Positions 26,165 through 36,801 of a stretch of 64,000 nucleotides of DNA are shown piece after piece (the stretch's first letter is position 1; each line of letters starts with the position of its first letter). The notes under the pieces were generated by a model. The model worked only from the letters and a program-made list of their open reading frames with translations, did not search any database and was not told the DNA's origin. The stretch comes from Lachnospiraceae bacterium (GTDB taxonomy: Bacteria > Bacillota > Clostridia > Lachnospirales > Lachnospiraceae), in the NCBI GenBank assembly GCA_017479935.1, contig JAFVBO010000097.1:1-64000 (forward strand). The letters are read 5' to 3'. The translations under genes were made by a program, and so were the position numbers.

Positions 26165-27451
26165 TTATCGGTAGTAGTCAAACGACAGCCCATACATCTT
26201 CACGGTGTCTCCGTCTTCGATGCCCAGTTCTTCCAGCTTCTCCAGAATGCCGGCGGTTTTCAGGAAGTTCTGGAAGAAGGAGAAGCCCTTCTCCGTGTCC
26301 AGGTTGGTGTATCCCAGCATCTTCTCGATCTTCGGGCCTTCCACGCAGTAGTTGCCCTCATCGTCGATGAAGCAGCTGTACGGAAGATCCTGGCCAGCGA
26401 TGAGTTCCAGGGGATCAAACTCCGGTTCATAGACGGTAACGGTCCGGTCCATCTTCGACAGGATTTCATAGACCGCGTACATCAGCTCCGATAAGCCCTG
26501 TCCGCTGACGGCGGAAATGCCGAAGACCGGAATGCCTTTCGGCTCAAACTCCGCGCGGATTTTCTTCATCGGATCCTCTCCGTCCGTGCCTGCCGCGTCC
26601 AGCTTGTTGGCGGCAATCACCTGCGGCCTGGTCAGAAGCTCCGGGTTGAAGGCTTCCAGTTCCTTGTTGATGGCATAGTAATCCGCAATCGGATCGCGGC
26701 CTTCCACGGAGGCGCCATCCAAAATATGGATCAGAACCTTGCAGCGCTCAATGTGCTGCAGGAAATCGTGGCCCAGGCCAACGCCGTCCGCCGCGCCTTC
26801 GATCAGACCGGGGATATCCGCGATGACAAAGCCCTTGCCGTCGCCTAAATCCACCACGCCCAGATTCGGGTTTAACGTGGTGAAATGATAATTGGCGATC
26901 TTCGGCTGCGCGTTCGTCACGCGGGATAACAGCGTGGATTTTCCTACGTTCGGGAAGCCCACGAGGCCCACATCCGCGATGACTTTCAGCTCCAGGATCA
27001 GGTTCAGCTCCTGCCCCGGTTTTCCGGGCTGCGCATACTTGGGAGCCTGCATGGTGGCGGTGGCATAGTTCATGTTCCCCTTGCCGCCACGGCCGCCCTT
27101 TAAGATGACCATTCGCTTGTTGTCACCGGACATGTCGGCTACCACCTTGCCGGTGGTTTCCTCGCGCAGAACGGTGCCTTCCGGTACTTTGATGACCAGG
27201 TCTTCGGCATCCGCTCCATGGCAGCGCCGCTTCCCGCCTTCTTCCCCGTTCTTTGCCACATATTTGCGGATGTGGCGGAATTCATTTAAGGTATTTAATC
27301 CAAGATCGACCTCAAAGATGATGTCACCGCCCCGGCCGCCATCGCCGCCGTCCGGACCGCCGTTCGGCACGTACAGTTCCCGCCGGAAACTGATGTGACC
27401 GTTTCCGCCGTTGCCTGATTTTACATAAATTTTTGCTCTGTCTGCAAACAC
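26165..27451 (-). CDS. obgE: Obg-family GTPase
   Basis: A 428-residue essential GTPase of 50S assembly and stress control. The glycine-rich Obg domain is at residues 1-158. The G domain has GFPNVGKST (G1), DIPGLIEGA (G3) and NKLD (G4). The C-terminal OCT domain spans about 345-428. The GTG start follows AAGGAGG. It belongs to the rplU-prp-rpmA-obgE order, separated from rpmA by a terminator-like hairpin that may set relative expression. Confidence 0.97.
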   Translation of the reverse strand: MFADRAKIYVKSGNGGNGHISFRRELYVPNGGPDGGDGGRGGDIIFEVDLGLNTLNEFRHIRKYVAKNGEEGGKRRCHGADAEDLVIKVPEGTVLREETTGKVVADMSGDNKRMVILKGGRGGKGNMNYATATMQAPKYAQPGKPGQELNLILELKVIADVGLVGFPNVGKSTLLSRVTNAQPKIANYHFTTLNPNLGVVDLGDGKGFVIADIPGLIEGAADGVGLGHDFLQHIERCKVLIHILDGASVEGRDPIADYYAINKELEAFNPELLTRPQVIAANKLDAAGTDGEDPMKKIRAEFEPKGIPVFGISAVSGQGLSELMYAVYEILSKMDRTVTVYEPEFDPLELIAGQDLPYSCFIDDEGNYCVEGPKIEKMLGYTNLDTEKGFSFFQNFLKTAGILEKLEELGIEDGDTVKMYGLSFDYYR

Positions 27452-27497
27452 TATTATTCGTCCTCCTTACAATAGGGGGTTTTCTGTAAAACAGCAA

Positions 27498-27529
27498 TAG
27501 CCGGCACCCTTCATAAAGGCGCCGGCTAC
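27498..27529 (-). terminator. Hairpin between rpmA and obgE (partial terminator)
   Basis: TAGCCGGC...GCCGGCTA forms a GC-rich stem with an inner AAGG/CCTT-like pair and is followed on the minus strand by TTGCTGTTTTAC. It probably attenuates read-through from rpmA into obgE; obgE may be transcribed by leakage or its own promoter. Confidence 0.6.
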
Positions 27530-27546
27530 CATTTTTTAGGTATCTC

Positions 27547-27837
27547 TTATTCGTTCACAGCCAGAGGATAAACAGAAGCCTGTTTCTTGTCTCTGCCCTT
27601 TCTTTCGAAACGCAGGACACCATCCACCTTCGCGAACAGAGTGTCATCACCGCCGATACCGACATTCAGACCGGGATGGATCTTCGTGCCGCGCTGACGA
27701 TACAGGATGTTGCCGGCCTTAACGAACTGGCCGTCTGCTCTCTTGGCTCCCAGGCGCTTCGCCTCGGAATCACGGCCGTTCTTGGTGGAACCGACACCTT
27801 TCTTATGAGCAAATAACTGAAGATTCATGTTCAACAT
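27547..27837 (-). CDS. rpmA: Ribosomal protein L27 with Prp-cleaved N-terminal extension
   Basis: A 96-residue bL27. It has the Firmicute-type N-terminal extension MLNMNLQLF before [16 protein letters not shown]. In Staphylococcus this extension is removed after the Phe by the Prp protease, and removal is needed for a functional N-terminus near the peptidyl-transferase centre. The prp gene lies immediately upstream here. The ATG has AAGGAGGTG that overlaps the end of prp. Confidence 0.97.
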   Translation of the reverse strand: MLNMNLQLFAHKKGVGSTKNGRDSEAKRLGAKRADGQFVKAGNILYRQRGTKIHPGLNVGIGGDDTLFAKVDGVLRFERKGRDKKQASVYPLAVNE

Positions 27838-27840
27838 AGT

Positions 27841-28164
27841 CTACACCTCCTTAAAACCAAGTTTTAAGTATTCTTTTCCGTATTGCTCCCGAATACTGGT
27901 AAGCCCCAGTACCAGAGAGTCGATGAGTAATTTCGATTTTTCACTGCAGCCGGCTTCCAACTTTACGGTAAGAAACCCGTCCGCTTCTTCTGCTAAAACC
28001 GGATCCTCCGTCAGCTCCTCCAGGGAATTGGCGGTATTGATGCTTAGGCATGAAACAGCGGCACATACGATATCCTCACCTGCGTCCGCATAGCCTGCGT
28101 GACCTTTGATCCGATATCCGGCATAACTGCCATCCGCCCGTTTCAGGATAGTAGCAGAAATCAT
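27841..28164 (-). CDS. prp: Ribosomal-processing cysteine protease Prp
   Basis: A 107-residue YsxB/Prp protease that trims L27. The catalytic His22 (KGHAGYA) and Cys34 (EDIVCAAVS) sit at exactly the positions reported for the S. aureus enzyme. It is located between rplU and rpmA, the invariant place for this gene, 2-4 bp from each neighbour, so L21, Prp and L27 are co-expressed. Confidence 0.95.
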   Translation of the reverse strand: MISATILKRADGSYAGYRIKGHAGYADAGEDIVCAAVSCLSINTANSLEELTEDPVLAEEADGFLTVKLEAGCSEKSKLLIDSLVLGLTSIREQYGKEYLKLGFKEV

Positions 28165-28166
28165 GA

Positions 28167-28478
28167 TTAAGCGTTGATCTTGTCGATCTTGACTTCAGTG
28201 TACTGCTGTCTGTGGCCGTTCTTCTTGTGATAGCCCGACTTCGGTTTGTACTTGTAAACGATAACCTTTTTGGCTTTTCCATCGCCCAGTACAGTAGCGG
28301 AAACAGATGCTCCGGCAACAGTCGGCTGACCGATCTTCATTCCGTTGTCATCGCTGACAGCCAGAACCTGATCAAACGTAAAGGAAGCACCTTCCTCTGC
28401 GCCCAGCTTCTCCACGCGAACCACGTCGCCCTCGGCTACCTTATACTGTTTTCCACCCGTTGCGATAATTGCGTACAT
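28167..28478 (-). CDS. rplU: Ribosomal protein L21
   Basis: A 103-residue bL21 ([20 protein letters not shown]...[22 protein letters not shown]), a normal full-length protein of the 50S subunit. First gene of the rplU-prp-rpmA(-obgE) operon, with a good ribosome-binding site (AGGAGGTG) and its own promoter and leader upstream. Confidence 0.97.
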   Translation of the reverse strand: MYAIIATGGKQYKVAEGDVVRVEKLGAEEGASFTFDQVLAVSDDNGMKIGQPTVAGASVSATVLGDGKAKKVIVYKYKPKSGYHKKNGHRQQYTEVKIDKINA

Positions 28479-28561
28479 GTAAACACCTCCTGTTTATCAT
28501 TACTCGCCAGCTTCGGCGGCCTTATCTTCAGGCACTTCTTAAGCCCCACTGTGCGGCATAC
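28479..28561 (-). ncRNA. Candidate L21 leader (autoregulatory mRNA leader)
   Basis: About 83 nt of leader separate the predicted transcription start from the rplU ATG. It contains pairing segments (GCCGCCGAAGC, TGCCGCACAGTGGGGCTT) of the sort seen in Firmicute rplU leaders that bind L21 for feedback. No covariance-model check was possible, so the assignment rests on position and length. Confidence 0.45.
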
Positions 28562-28567
28562 CTGAGC

Positions 28568-28596
28568 ATGATAGCAGTTTTTTTCTCGTTTGTCAA
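28568..28596 (-). promoter_or_regulatory. Promoter of the rplU operon
   Basis: On the minus strand TTGACA (28591-28596), 17 bp and TATCAT (28568-28573). It begins only 9 bp beyond the nfnB stop, so the ribosomal operon has its own strong promoter although nfnAB precedes it. Confidence 0.85.
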
Positions 28597-28604
28597 GGAA
28601 CTTT

Positions 28605-30005
28605 TCAAGATTTGCTTCCCTGTATAAACCGGTCAATCCCTCTCGCTCCCGCTTTCCCGGCTCCCATCGCCAGGATCACGGTGGCTGCGCCGGTCACGGC
28701 ATCGCCGCCGGCAAACACGCCTTCTTTGGAGGTCTGGCCAAATTCCTCATCGGCCACGATACACTTGCGTCTGTTGATGTCGAGGCCATACGTCGTGGAG
28801 GAGATGAGCGGGTTCGGAGAGGTTCCGAGGGACATGATCACCGTGTCCGCCTCAATCTCAAACTCCGATCCGGGCACTTCCACGGGGCGTCTTCTGCCGG
28901 ACGCATCTGGCTCCCCAAGCTCCATGCGGATGCAGCGGATTCCCTTCACCCAGGAATTTTCATCCGCCAGGATTTCCACCGGGTTGGTCAGGAGGTCAAA
29001 GATCACGCCTTCCTCCTTCGCGTGATGAACTTCTTCCTTGCGGGCGAGAAGCTCCGCCTCCGAGCGGCGATACACAATGTGAACCTCCGCGCCAAGGCGA
29101 AGCGCTGTGCGGGCCGCGTCCATGGCTACGTTGCCGCCGCCGACCACAACCACCTTTTTCCCGCGGGAGATGGGCGTATCGTAATCGTCCCGGTAGGCTT
29201 TCATCAAATTGTTTCGGGTCAGGTATTCATTGGCTGAAAATACGCCATTGGCCTGCTCGCCGGGTATGCCCATGAACATGGGAAGGCCGGCGCCGGAGCC
29301 GATGAAGACCGCTTCAAAGCCTTCCTCCTTTAAAAGGGCGTCCACGGTGGTGGACTTTCCAATGACAACGTTTGTTTCGATCTTGACGCCAAGCGATTTC
29401 ACGTTCTCCACTTCCGCCGCGACCACTTTGTCCTTCGGAAGACGAAACTCCGGAATGCCATAGACTAAAACGCCGCCGGCTTTGTGGAGCGCTTCAAAGA
29501 TGGTCACGTCATACCCGAGCCTGGCCAGGTCACCCGCACAGGTAAGACCGGCAGGGCCGGACCCGATCACAGCCACCTTGTGGCCGTTCTTTTCTTTAGC
29601 CGGGGCGGGCTTCACGCCATTTTCCTTGGCCCAATCGGCCACAAAGCGCTCCAGCTTTCCGATGGAAATAGCTTCCCCTTTCAGGCCTCGGATGCATTTG
29701 CCTTCGCACTGCGTCTCCTGTGGGCAGACGCGGCCGCAGACGGCCGGAAGCGCGGAGGATTCGCTGATGATCTGGTAAGCTTTTTCGAAATTGCCTTCCT
29801 TTACCTCCCGGATAAAACCGGGGATGTTGATGGAGACGGGACATCCCGTGACGCACTGCGCCTTATCGAGCTTGCAGCCGATACAGCGGGCGGCTTCTTC
29901 CATCGCCTCTTCTTTCTTATATCCAAGGCATACCTCCTCAAAATTGGTGGCGCGAACCTTGGGATCCTGTTCTTTTACCGGAACTTTCTTGAACACATCT
30001 GCCAT
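28605..30005 (-). CDS. nfnB: NfnB / glutamate synthase small-subunit-like flavoprotein
   Basis: A 466-residue protein. N-terminal [4Fe-4S] Cys clusters are CIGCKLDKAQCVTGCPVSI and CGRVCPQETQCEGKCIRG. An FAD site GSGPAGLTCAGDLARLG (about 148-164) and a second nucleotide site VVGGGNVAMDAARTALRLG bind FAD and NADPH. The start at 30005 has GGGAGGTG upstream. It overlaps no gene but follows the NfnA-like partner by 13 bp. That pairing identifies the electron-bifurcating NADH-dependent reduced ferredoxin:NADP oxidoreductase, rather than GOGAT beta acting alone. The complex balances NADH, NADPH and ferredoxin in fermentative anaerobes. Confidence 0.87.
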   Translation of the reverse strand: MADVFKKVPVKEQDPKVRATNFEEVCLGYKKEEAMEEAARCIGCKLDKAQCVTGCPVSINIPGFIREVKEGNFEKAYQIISESSALPAVCGRVCPQETQCEGKCIRGLKGEAISIGKLERFVADWAKENGVKPAPAKEKNGHKVAVIGSGPAGLTCAGDLARLGYDVTIFEALHKAGGVLVYGIPEFRLPKDKVVAAEVENVKSLGVKIETNVVIGKSTTVDALLKEEGFEAVFIGSGAGLPMFMGIPGEQANGVFSANEYLTRNNLMKAYRDDYDTPISRGKKVVVVGGGNVAMDAARTALRLGAEVHIVYRRSEAELLARKEEVHHAKEEGVIFDLLTNPVEILADENSWVKGIRCIRMELGEPDASGRRRPVEVPGSEFEIEADTVIMSLGTSPNPLISSTTYGLDINRRKCIVADEEFGQTSKEGVFAGGDAVTGAATVILAMGAGKAGARGIDRFIQGSKS

Positions 30006-30018
30006 CTTTGCCACCTCC

Positions 30019-30894
30019 CTAGCACTGCCCGCAGCCGCCGTGATGCGTCTGACCTTCCTCAAAGAAAAGCTTCGCGCGGCCTTCTTCCGTCTTATACATC
30101 TGCTGCCGTTTCATCGCCAGATCAAAATCCACCTGATGACCATCAAACTCCGGGCCATCCACACAGGCAAATTTGACTTCATCTCCCACCATCAGGCGGC
30201 AGGCGCCGCACATGCCGGTTCCATCCACCATGATCGGGTTCATGCTGACAACCGTCGGGATTCCCAGCTCTTTGGTCAACAGACACACAAACTTCATCAT
30301 GATCATCGGCCCGATGGCGATGCACAGGTCGTATTTCTTTCCCTGATTGACCACCAGGTCACGGAGCACATCCGTCCCCATTCCCTTGCGCACGTAGGAG
30401 CCGTCGTCCGTGGTCAGATACAGGTGACTGACGGCTTTCATCTCTTCCTCCAGAATGATCAGGTCCTTGGTTCTGGCACCGATGATGCAGTCCGCCGTAA
30501 TGCCGTGCTCATGAAGCCATTTGATCTGCGGGTAAACCGGTGCGGTGCCCACGCCGCCGCCCACAAAGACAATATTCTTTTTCTTCAGCTCTTTCGGATC
30601 TTCCTTTGTGAGGTCGGACGGCTGACCCAACGGCCCCACGAAGTCCTCAAAGGCATCCCCTGCCTTCAGATTTTTCATCTTAAGCGTGGAAGCGCCAACA
30701 GGCTGAAAGACAATGGTGACAATGCCATTTTCCGAATCATAGTCACAGATGGTGAGGGGGATACGTTCGCTGGTTTCATCCACCTTGACGATGACGAACT
30801 GCCCCGGCAGGCAATGCTTTGCCACGCGCGGGGCTTCCACATCCATCAGATAGATGTTGGCTGCCAGCTCTTTTGCTTTACGAATTTTGTACAT
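30019..30894 (-). CDS. nfnA: NfnA / PyrK-like ferredoxin-NADP reductase subunit
   Basis: A 291-residue FAD and [2Fe-2S] protein. The FAD-binding RIPLTICDYDSE motif lies near residues 44-55, the NAD-binding FVGGGVGTAPVYPQI follows, and the iron-sulfur Cys set is GMCGACRLMVG...FACVDGPEFDGH. A C-terminal GGCGQC tail is typical of this family (sulfide dehydrogenase/NfnA). Adjacent to nfnB on the same strand. PyrK is the close alternative, but no pyrD is present. Confidence 0.87.
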   Translation of the reverse strand: MYKIRKAKELAANIYLMDVEAPRVAKHCLPGQFVIVKVDETSERIPLTICDYDSENGIVTIVFQPVGASTLKMKNLKAGDAFEDFVGPLGQPSDLTKEDPKELKKKNIVFVGGGVGTAPVYPQIKWLHEHGITADCIIGARTKDLIILEEEMKAVSHLYLTTDDGSYVRKGMGTDVLRDLVVNQGKKYDLCIAIGPMIMMKFVCLLTKELGIPTVVSMNPIMVDGTGMCGACRLMVGDEVKFACVDGPEFDGHQVDFDLAMKRQQMYKTEEGRAKLFFEEGQTHHGGCGQC

Positions 30895-31199
30895 AGTTTT
30901 CCTCCGGTATGGGGTTGCATGACGAATTGTTACACTTAAGTTTAAGCAGGGTTAACGGGGGACAAACAATGAATAGTCTACGACTAATCACGGAAATGGG
31001 GTTCTGGTTTCAAAAGGGGTATTCTATTTCCGGCCTTGCTGCATTAAGGCGCAGTAAGGCCGGCGAGTATGCATGCACTTGCATGCGTCAAAAACGGTTC
31101 TATATGGTCAAACACAAACATGATAAGGACTACGCATTTACCATACGATAATCCGAAGGGATTTGCAAGATATATTTATCCGCGCATTCTTAAGGTTCT
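30895..31199. other. Intergenic region between rng and nfnA with hairpins
   Basis: 305 bp without a credible gene. A strong hairpin CCGGCCTTGCTGC...GCAGTAAGGCCGG spans 31030-31063 and a small palindrome GCATGCACTTGCATGC lies at 31070-31085. They separate the radical SAM/rng genes from nfnAB and may end rng transcription, although no T-run follows on the minus strand. No clear promoter for nfnA was identified. Confidence 0.5.
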
Positions 31200-32363
31200 T
31201 TAAACTTGCTCCCGCAGGGGCTTATAGACTTTCTTGCGGGTGATCTCCGCCAGATACAGTCCGGTAAAATCCACCAGCTGGGCGGGTACCGGGTCTTTTC
31301 GAAGCTCTTCTGCAAGGATGCTTCCAAGCTCCTGCCGGTCTTCTTCCAGCTTCAGGTTCACAAAATCCACCACAATGATGCCAGACAGGTTTCGAAGCCG
31401 GATCTGGCGGCACACTTCCCGGGCCGCTTCCCGGTTTACCGCCAAAAAGGCCTCCTGCCCTGTCTTATTTAAGGAATTCTTCCCGGAGTTGACATCGATC
31501 ACGGTCATGGCCTCGGTCGGATCGATGATCAGATACCCGCCGCAGGGCAGGTATACTTTCCGCCCAAGAGCCCGATCCAGCTCGGCATCCACCGCATAGA
31601 CGGCTGCCAGAGAAGGGCTTCCCTCATAGACACGGACAAGCGAGGCCAGATCCGGCCGGACAAGCGCCAGTTTCTCTTTCAGGTCAGCTGCGATCTCCGG
31701 CAGATCAGTCACGATCTGATCCAGCTGTCCGGCATTCATTCCCACAAGGGCCTTCAGATAGGAGGACTCGCCTTTTTTCAGAAGACTTTTTTCTTTCCGG
31801 AAAGCCGCTTTCTGTTTCAGCTCCTGATACCTCGCGGCCAGCGTAGTCATCTCCGCGGCAATCTCTTCTTCCGCTGCCTGATAGCTTTCCGTGCGGAGAA
31901 TGAACCCATAATCATCGCCACAATACGTGGCAAAGTGCTCTTTGGCGTTCTTTCTCCACGCACTGTCCCGGATTTTGGCGGAAACACTGATCTTGTTATG
32001 CAAAGCCGTCAGTATACACCTGTGCCCGGTAAGGGTGATGTGTCCGGAGAGCGTGGGCGGTTTTATACCGGCCGCCTCCTTCGTTACCTGCACAAGCAGG
32101 GAATCCCCGGTTTTGATTTCCTGGACTACTTCACCGTCCGCCCGCAAAAACGGACCGTCCTCCAGGGACAAAAATCCGTCCGTTTCCTCGCCGAAGGAGA
32201 CAAACGCTGCCTTGATGTTCCGGGAGATGTTGCTCACGGTTCCAATATATATGCTGCCGGGAAGTTCTTTCTCCGGAATCCGCTGGAGCGTCACCGGATG
32301 ATTGCCGTTCCAGAGGCCAAAGAAGCGCATCTCCCGGCAGGTTGTAAGTAAAAAAGTATTCAT
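31200..32363 (-). CDS. rng: Ribonuclease E/G family protein
   Basis: A 387-residue RNase G-like endoribonuclease for rRNA/mRNA processing. The S1 RNA-binding part is at residues 35-115 (GSIYIGTVSNISRNIKAAFVSFGEETDGFL). The catalytic core has the metal-binding Asp residues in MTVIDVNSGKN and IIVVDFVNL. It ends right after the GLYLAEITRKK helix, so it lacks the zinc-link CPxC and small domain of E. coli RNase G/E (489 or more residues), as do many clostridial members. It follows the DUF2344 gene by 6 bp, with which it is probably co-transcribed. Confidence 0.9.
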   Translation of the reverse strand: MNTFLLTTCREMRFFGLWNGNHPVTLQRIPEKELPGSIYIGTVSNISRNIKAAFVSFGEETDGFLSLEDGPFLRADGEVVQEIKTGDSLLVQVTKEAAGIKPPTLSGHITLTGHRCILTALHNKISVSAKIRDSAWRKNAKEHFATYCGDDYGFILRTESYQAAEEEIAAEMTTLAARYQELKQKAAFRKEKSLLKKGESSYLKALVGMNAGQLDQIVTDLPEIAADLKEKLALVRPDLASLVRVYEGSPSLAAVYAVDAELDRALGRKVYLPCGGYLIIDPTEAMTVIDVNSGKNSLNKTGQEAFLAVNREAAREVCRQIRLRNLSGIIVVDFVNLKLEEDRQELGSILAEELRKDPVPAQLVDFTGLYLAEITRKKVYKPLREQV

Positions 32364-32369
32364 GCGTAT

Positions 32370-33063
32370 CTACAGGATGTCCTTCCCTACATTCTCGAGT
32401 GGCACCAGCTTTCTTACGCCGTCTGTCCCCTCATCCGCGTACAGTTCCTTTCGGTGCACCTGCACCGCGAAGGGCGACAGCTCCAGCCCCTTTTCCTGGC
32501 AGTACGCTTCAATCAGAAGCTCCGGCTTTAAATTGGCCAGACTTCCGGCCGCCACCTGGCAGAAAAACTGTCCATCCGAAAAGCTCCAGGAATACAGAAG
32601 CGGGCGAATGTCCACTTCCTTTTCGCTTTTCTTGGACTTTTTGACGATCCGGATTTCCGGCTGGGACAGAAACGCCTGCATGCCCGAGACAAACGCGTCC
32701 CAGGGTTCGGGCGCATACCCCTCCCGGAAGGAAAGCACGTAGTCTGCCGCGGCCATCGCAGCCATGGCATTCTGGCTCTTATCCGGGAGTTCCTTCCAGG
32801 AAATCACCCGAATGCCTTCCACCATGACGGCATTCATACGGTCAATCATCTCCTTGGAGGACCCGGACGATAAAACCTCCATATCCATGTACTCGCATTC
32901 ACTGGTATCGCCCAGGCCCAGGGGCGCGGCAAAGGACATGATCTGGTGGGGATTGAAGCCCTCCGAGTATTTCACCGGGATCTGCGCGCGGCGGTTGGCC
33001 TTCTGGAAATACCGCATCACGTCCAGGTGCCCGATAAACTTGACAGGCCCGGATTTGGTAAAC

Positions 33064-33080
<17 letters not shown>
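32370..33080 (-). CDS. DUF2344 / TIGR03936 radical SAM-linked protein
   Basis: A 236-residue protein of the family that always neighbours TIGR03960 radical SAM proteins: LKVRVKFTKSGPVKFIGHLDVMRYFQKANRRA, then YSEGFNPHQIMSFAAPLGLG. Function is unproven; the family is thought to assist the radical SAM partner, perhaps in RNA modification. I prefer the TTG at 33080 with GGAGGAGGTG upstream over an earlier ATG at 33113. The gene overlaps the end of the partner by about 17 bp. Confidence 0.85.
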
Positions 33081-34938
<1,858 letters not shown>

Positions 34939-34962
34939 AAAGGTACGCTCCTTCCATTCAAT

Positions 34963-35649
34963 CTATTCATCAAAATAAGTCATGTATAATTCTTCCACCT
35001 GCTCCTGCTCCGCCGTTTCGGCCACCATTTCTCCTTCTTTCATGATGAAAATGGTGTCCGCGAGTTCCTCCACATCTGACAGAATGTGCGTGGACAACAG
35101 GATCGTTTTACTGTTTCCGGCCTCCATCAACATTTCCCTGAAGTACAGGCGCTGCTTCGGATCCAGTCCCGCCGTGGGCTCATCCAAAATGACCAGCTGC
35201 GGATCGCCTAAAAAGGCCTGGATAATCCCGATTCGCTGCTTCATGCCGCCGGAATACTCGCTCATCCTGCGGTCCAGGTCATCGGTGAGTTCAAAAAGTT
35301 TAGCATACGCTCTGACCTGCTCGTCCAGTTCCTTCCCCTGCTTAATTCCTTTCAGGGCTGCCATATAGTACAGCATATCCCGCCCGGTAAAGGCTTCATA
35401 AAAGCCGAATTTCTGCGGCAGGTAGCCGATCAGATCCTGATATTCCTTCCGGGGAAGACGCTTTCCGTTCACCAGCACCTCCCCGCGCGTGGGTTTCAGT
35501 ACGCCAGCCAGAATATTCATCAGTGTGCTTTTCCCTGCTCCGTTCGGCCCCAGAAGAGCATAAATCCCCGGATGCATAGTCGCTGCAAAGTATTTTAAAG
35601 CAACCTTTTTCCCATAAACCTTCTGAATTCCCTTCAACCGCCAATCCAT
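34963..35649 (-). CDS. ABC transporter ATP-binding protein (orphan)
   Basis: A 228-residue ATPase of the ABC-2/bacitracin-export class. Walker A is GPNGAGKST, the Q-loop lies in IGYLPQKFG, the signature is YSGGMKQR, Walker B is LVILDEP and the switch His is in STHIL. No permease gene is adjacent: upstream is a YczE-like membrane protein on the same strand 164 bp away, which is not a known ABC permease. The partner is therefore elsewhere or missing. Confidence 0.9.
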   Translation of the reverse strand: MDWRLKGIQKVYGKKVALKYFAATMHPGIYALLGPNGAGKSTLMNILAGVLKPTRGEVLVNGKRLPRKEYQDLIGYLPQKFGFYEAFTGRDMLYYMAALKGIKQGKELDEQVRAYAKLFELTDDLDRRMSEYSGGMKQRIGIIQAFLGDPQLVILDEPTAGLDPKQRLYFREMLMEAGNSKTILLSTHILSDVEELADTIFIMKEGEMVAETAEQEQVEELYMTYFDE

Positions 35650-35813
35650 ATGCTTCCTCCTTCGCGAAATCCATCGGTCCTGATGTAATGTCTGCTTTAA
35701 GTATAACGCTTCAAGGCATTTCTTTCAAGTGTCCCGCTCCAGGTTTGAAGAGAGATCTCTGTTTCAGAGTAACTATTCACGGGTCACCAACCCATGAGAT
35801 CCCGGGAGGCTAT

Positions 35814-36509
35814 TCACGAACTGAACAGCGACGGAAACAGCACATGAAACGACGCCTGCAGCCCCTGATGATGAATGCGCGCCGCGTCGAAATGCACTGT
35901 CTGAAATGCGGTCTGCATGATAGGGCCGGTACACACGGCGCAGAGAATGGTGCCAATCCCCACCGGGCCGCCAAGGAGCCACCCGATAAGCGTCGCGAGG
36001 GATAAAAGCAGGATGCTGACGAGGCCAATCGGAAGCTTTCCTGCGCGCTTGGCAAGACCAACCAAGAGGGTATCCCGCGGTCCGCAGCCCAGGGCAGCAG
36101 CCATATAGCCAAATTGCGTATAGGCCAGGATGACAAGACCCACCAGCATGGTTGCGATCCCGGTAGGAAGCGAGGTACACTTCGGCACCGCTTCGATGTA
36201 ATTGAAAAAGTCTACGGACTTTCCTACCACAAACGCGTCGATGAACATGGCAATCCCAATCGGCTCTCGAAGAAGGATGTCAATCAAAAGAATACTTAAG
36301 GAAACCGTGATGGACGCGGTTCCGTAGAGGATGCCAAGGCTTTTGGAAAGGCCCAGGTTCAGCACATCCCAGGGGGCTGCGCCGATATTCGCCTGAATGG
36401 TTAAGTATACGCCAAAGCCGTTGATAAACAGACTGACGGCTGCCAACAGCATGTTTTTGCAGATGGCAGCCGCTGAAACATTGTCTCCGAATTTCTTTTT
36501 AAGGAACAT
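35814..36509 (-). CDS. YczE-like integral membrane protein
   Basis: A 231-residue protein with about five to six hydrophobic helices (MLLAAVSLFINGFGVYLTIQANIGAAPWDVL, TASITVSLSILLIDILL, GIATMLVGLVILAYTQFGYMAA, GLVSILLLSLATLIGWLLGG). The GxxPWDVL and GPRDTLLVGLA motifs are typical of the YczE/YyaS family, whose transport role is not established. The 164-bp gap downstream holds a copy of ACTATTCACGGGTCA. Confidence 0.8.
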   Translation of the reverse strand: MFLKKKFGDNVSAAAICKNMLLAAVSLFINGFGVYLTIQANIGAAPWDVLNLGLSKSLGILYGTASITVSLSILLIDILLREPIGIAMFIDAFVVGKSVDFFNYIEAVPKCTSLPTGIATMLVGLVILAYTQFGYMAAALGCGPRDTLLVGLAKRAGKLPIGLVSILLLSLATLIGWLLGGPVGIGTILCAVCTGPIMQTAFQTVHFDAARIHHQGLQASFHVLFPSLFSS

Positions 36510-36606
36510 GAGGATGATCCGCCTTTACGCTTATGATTGTGAATATCTATGCAGAAAGAGTGTTTTTTCCAAACAAAAACAAGTGCTCTTTTCAGCCGCT
36601 CCGAAT

Positions 36607-36635
36607 ACTATACTAAGAGTACCCTGTTTTTACAA
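36607..36635 (-). promoter_or_regulatory. Putative promoter of the YczE-like gene
   Basis: On the minus strand TTGTAA (36630-36635), 17 bp and TATAGT (36607-36612), about 100 bp upstream of the start codon. Confidence 0.5.
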
Positions 36636-36801
36636 TAGGCAAATCTTAAAAATCCTTTTTTAAAAATGTTTCCTGGTTGTCTTCTTCATCGCCATGTGCT
36701 ATTCTGCCTTTATCTTGTCAGTTACAAACGCGCAGGAAAGACCTCTCCCAGGTTCGATCCTTAAGCATACTTGAACAAAACCAGTAAAAGGAAAAATCCT
36801 T

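Noticed and set aside
31030..31085. Small RNA gene between rng and nfnA
   Set aside because: Two hairpins are present, but no promoter or T-run terminator supports an independent transcript.
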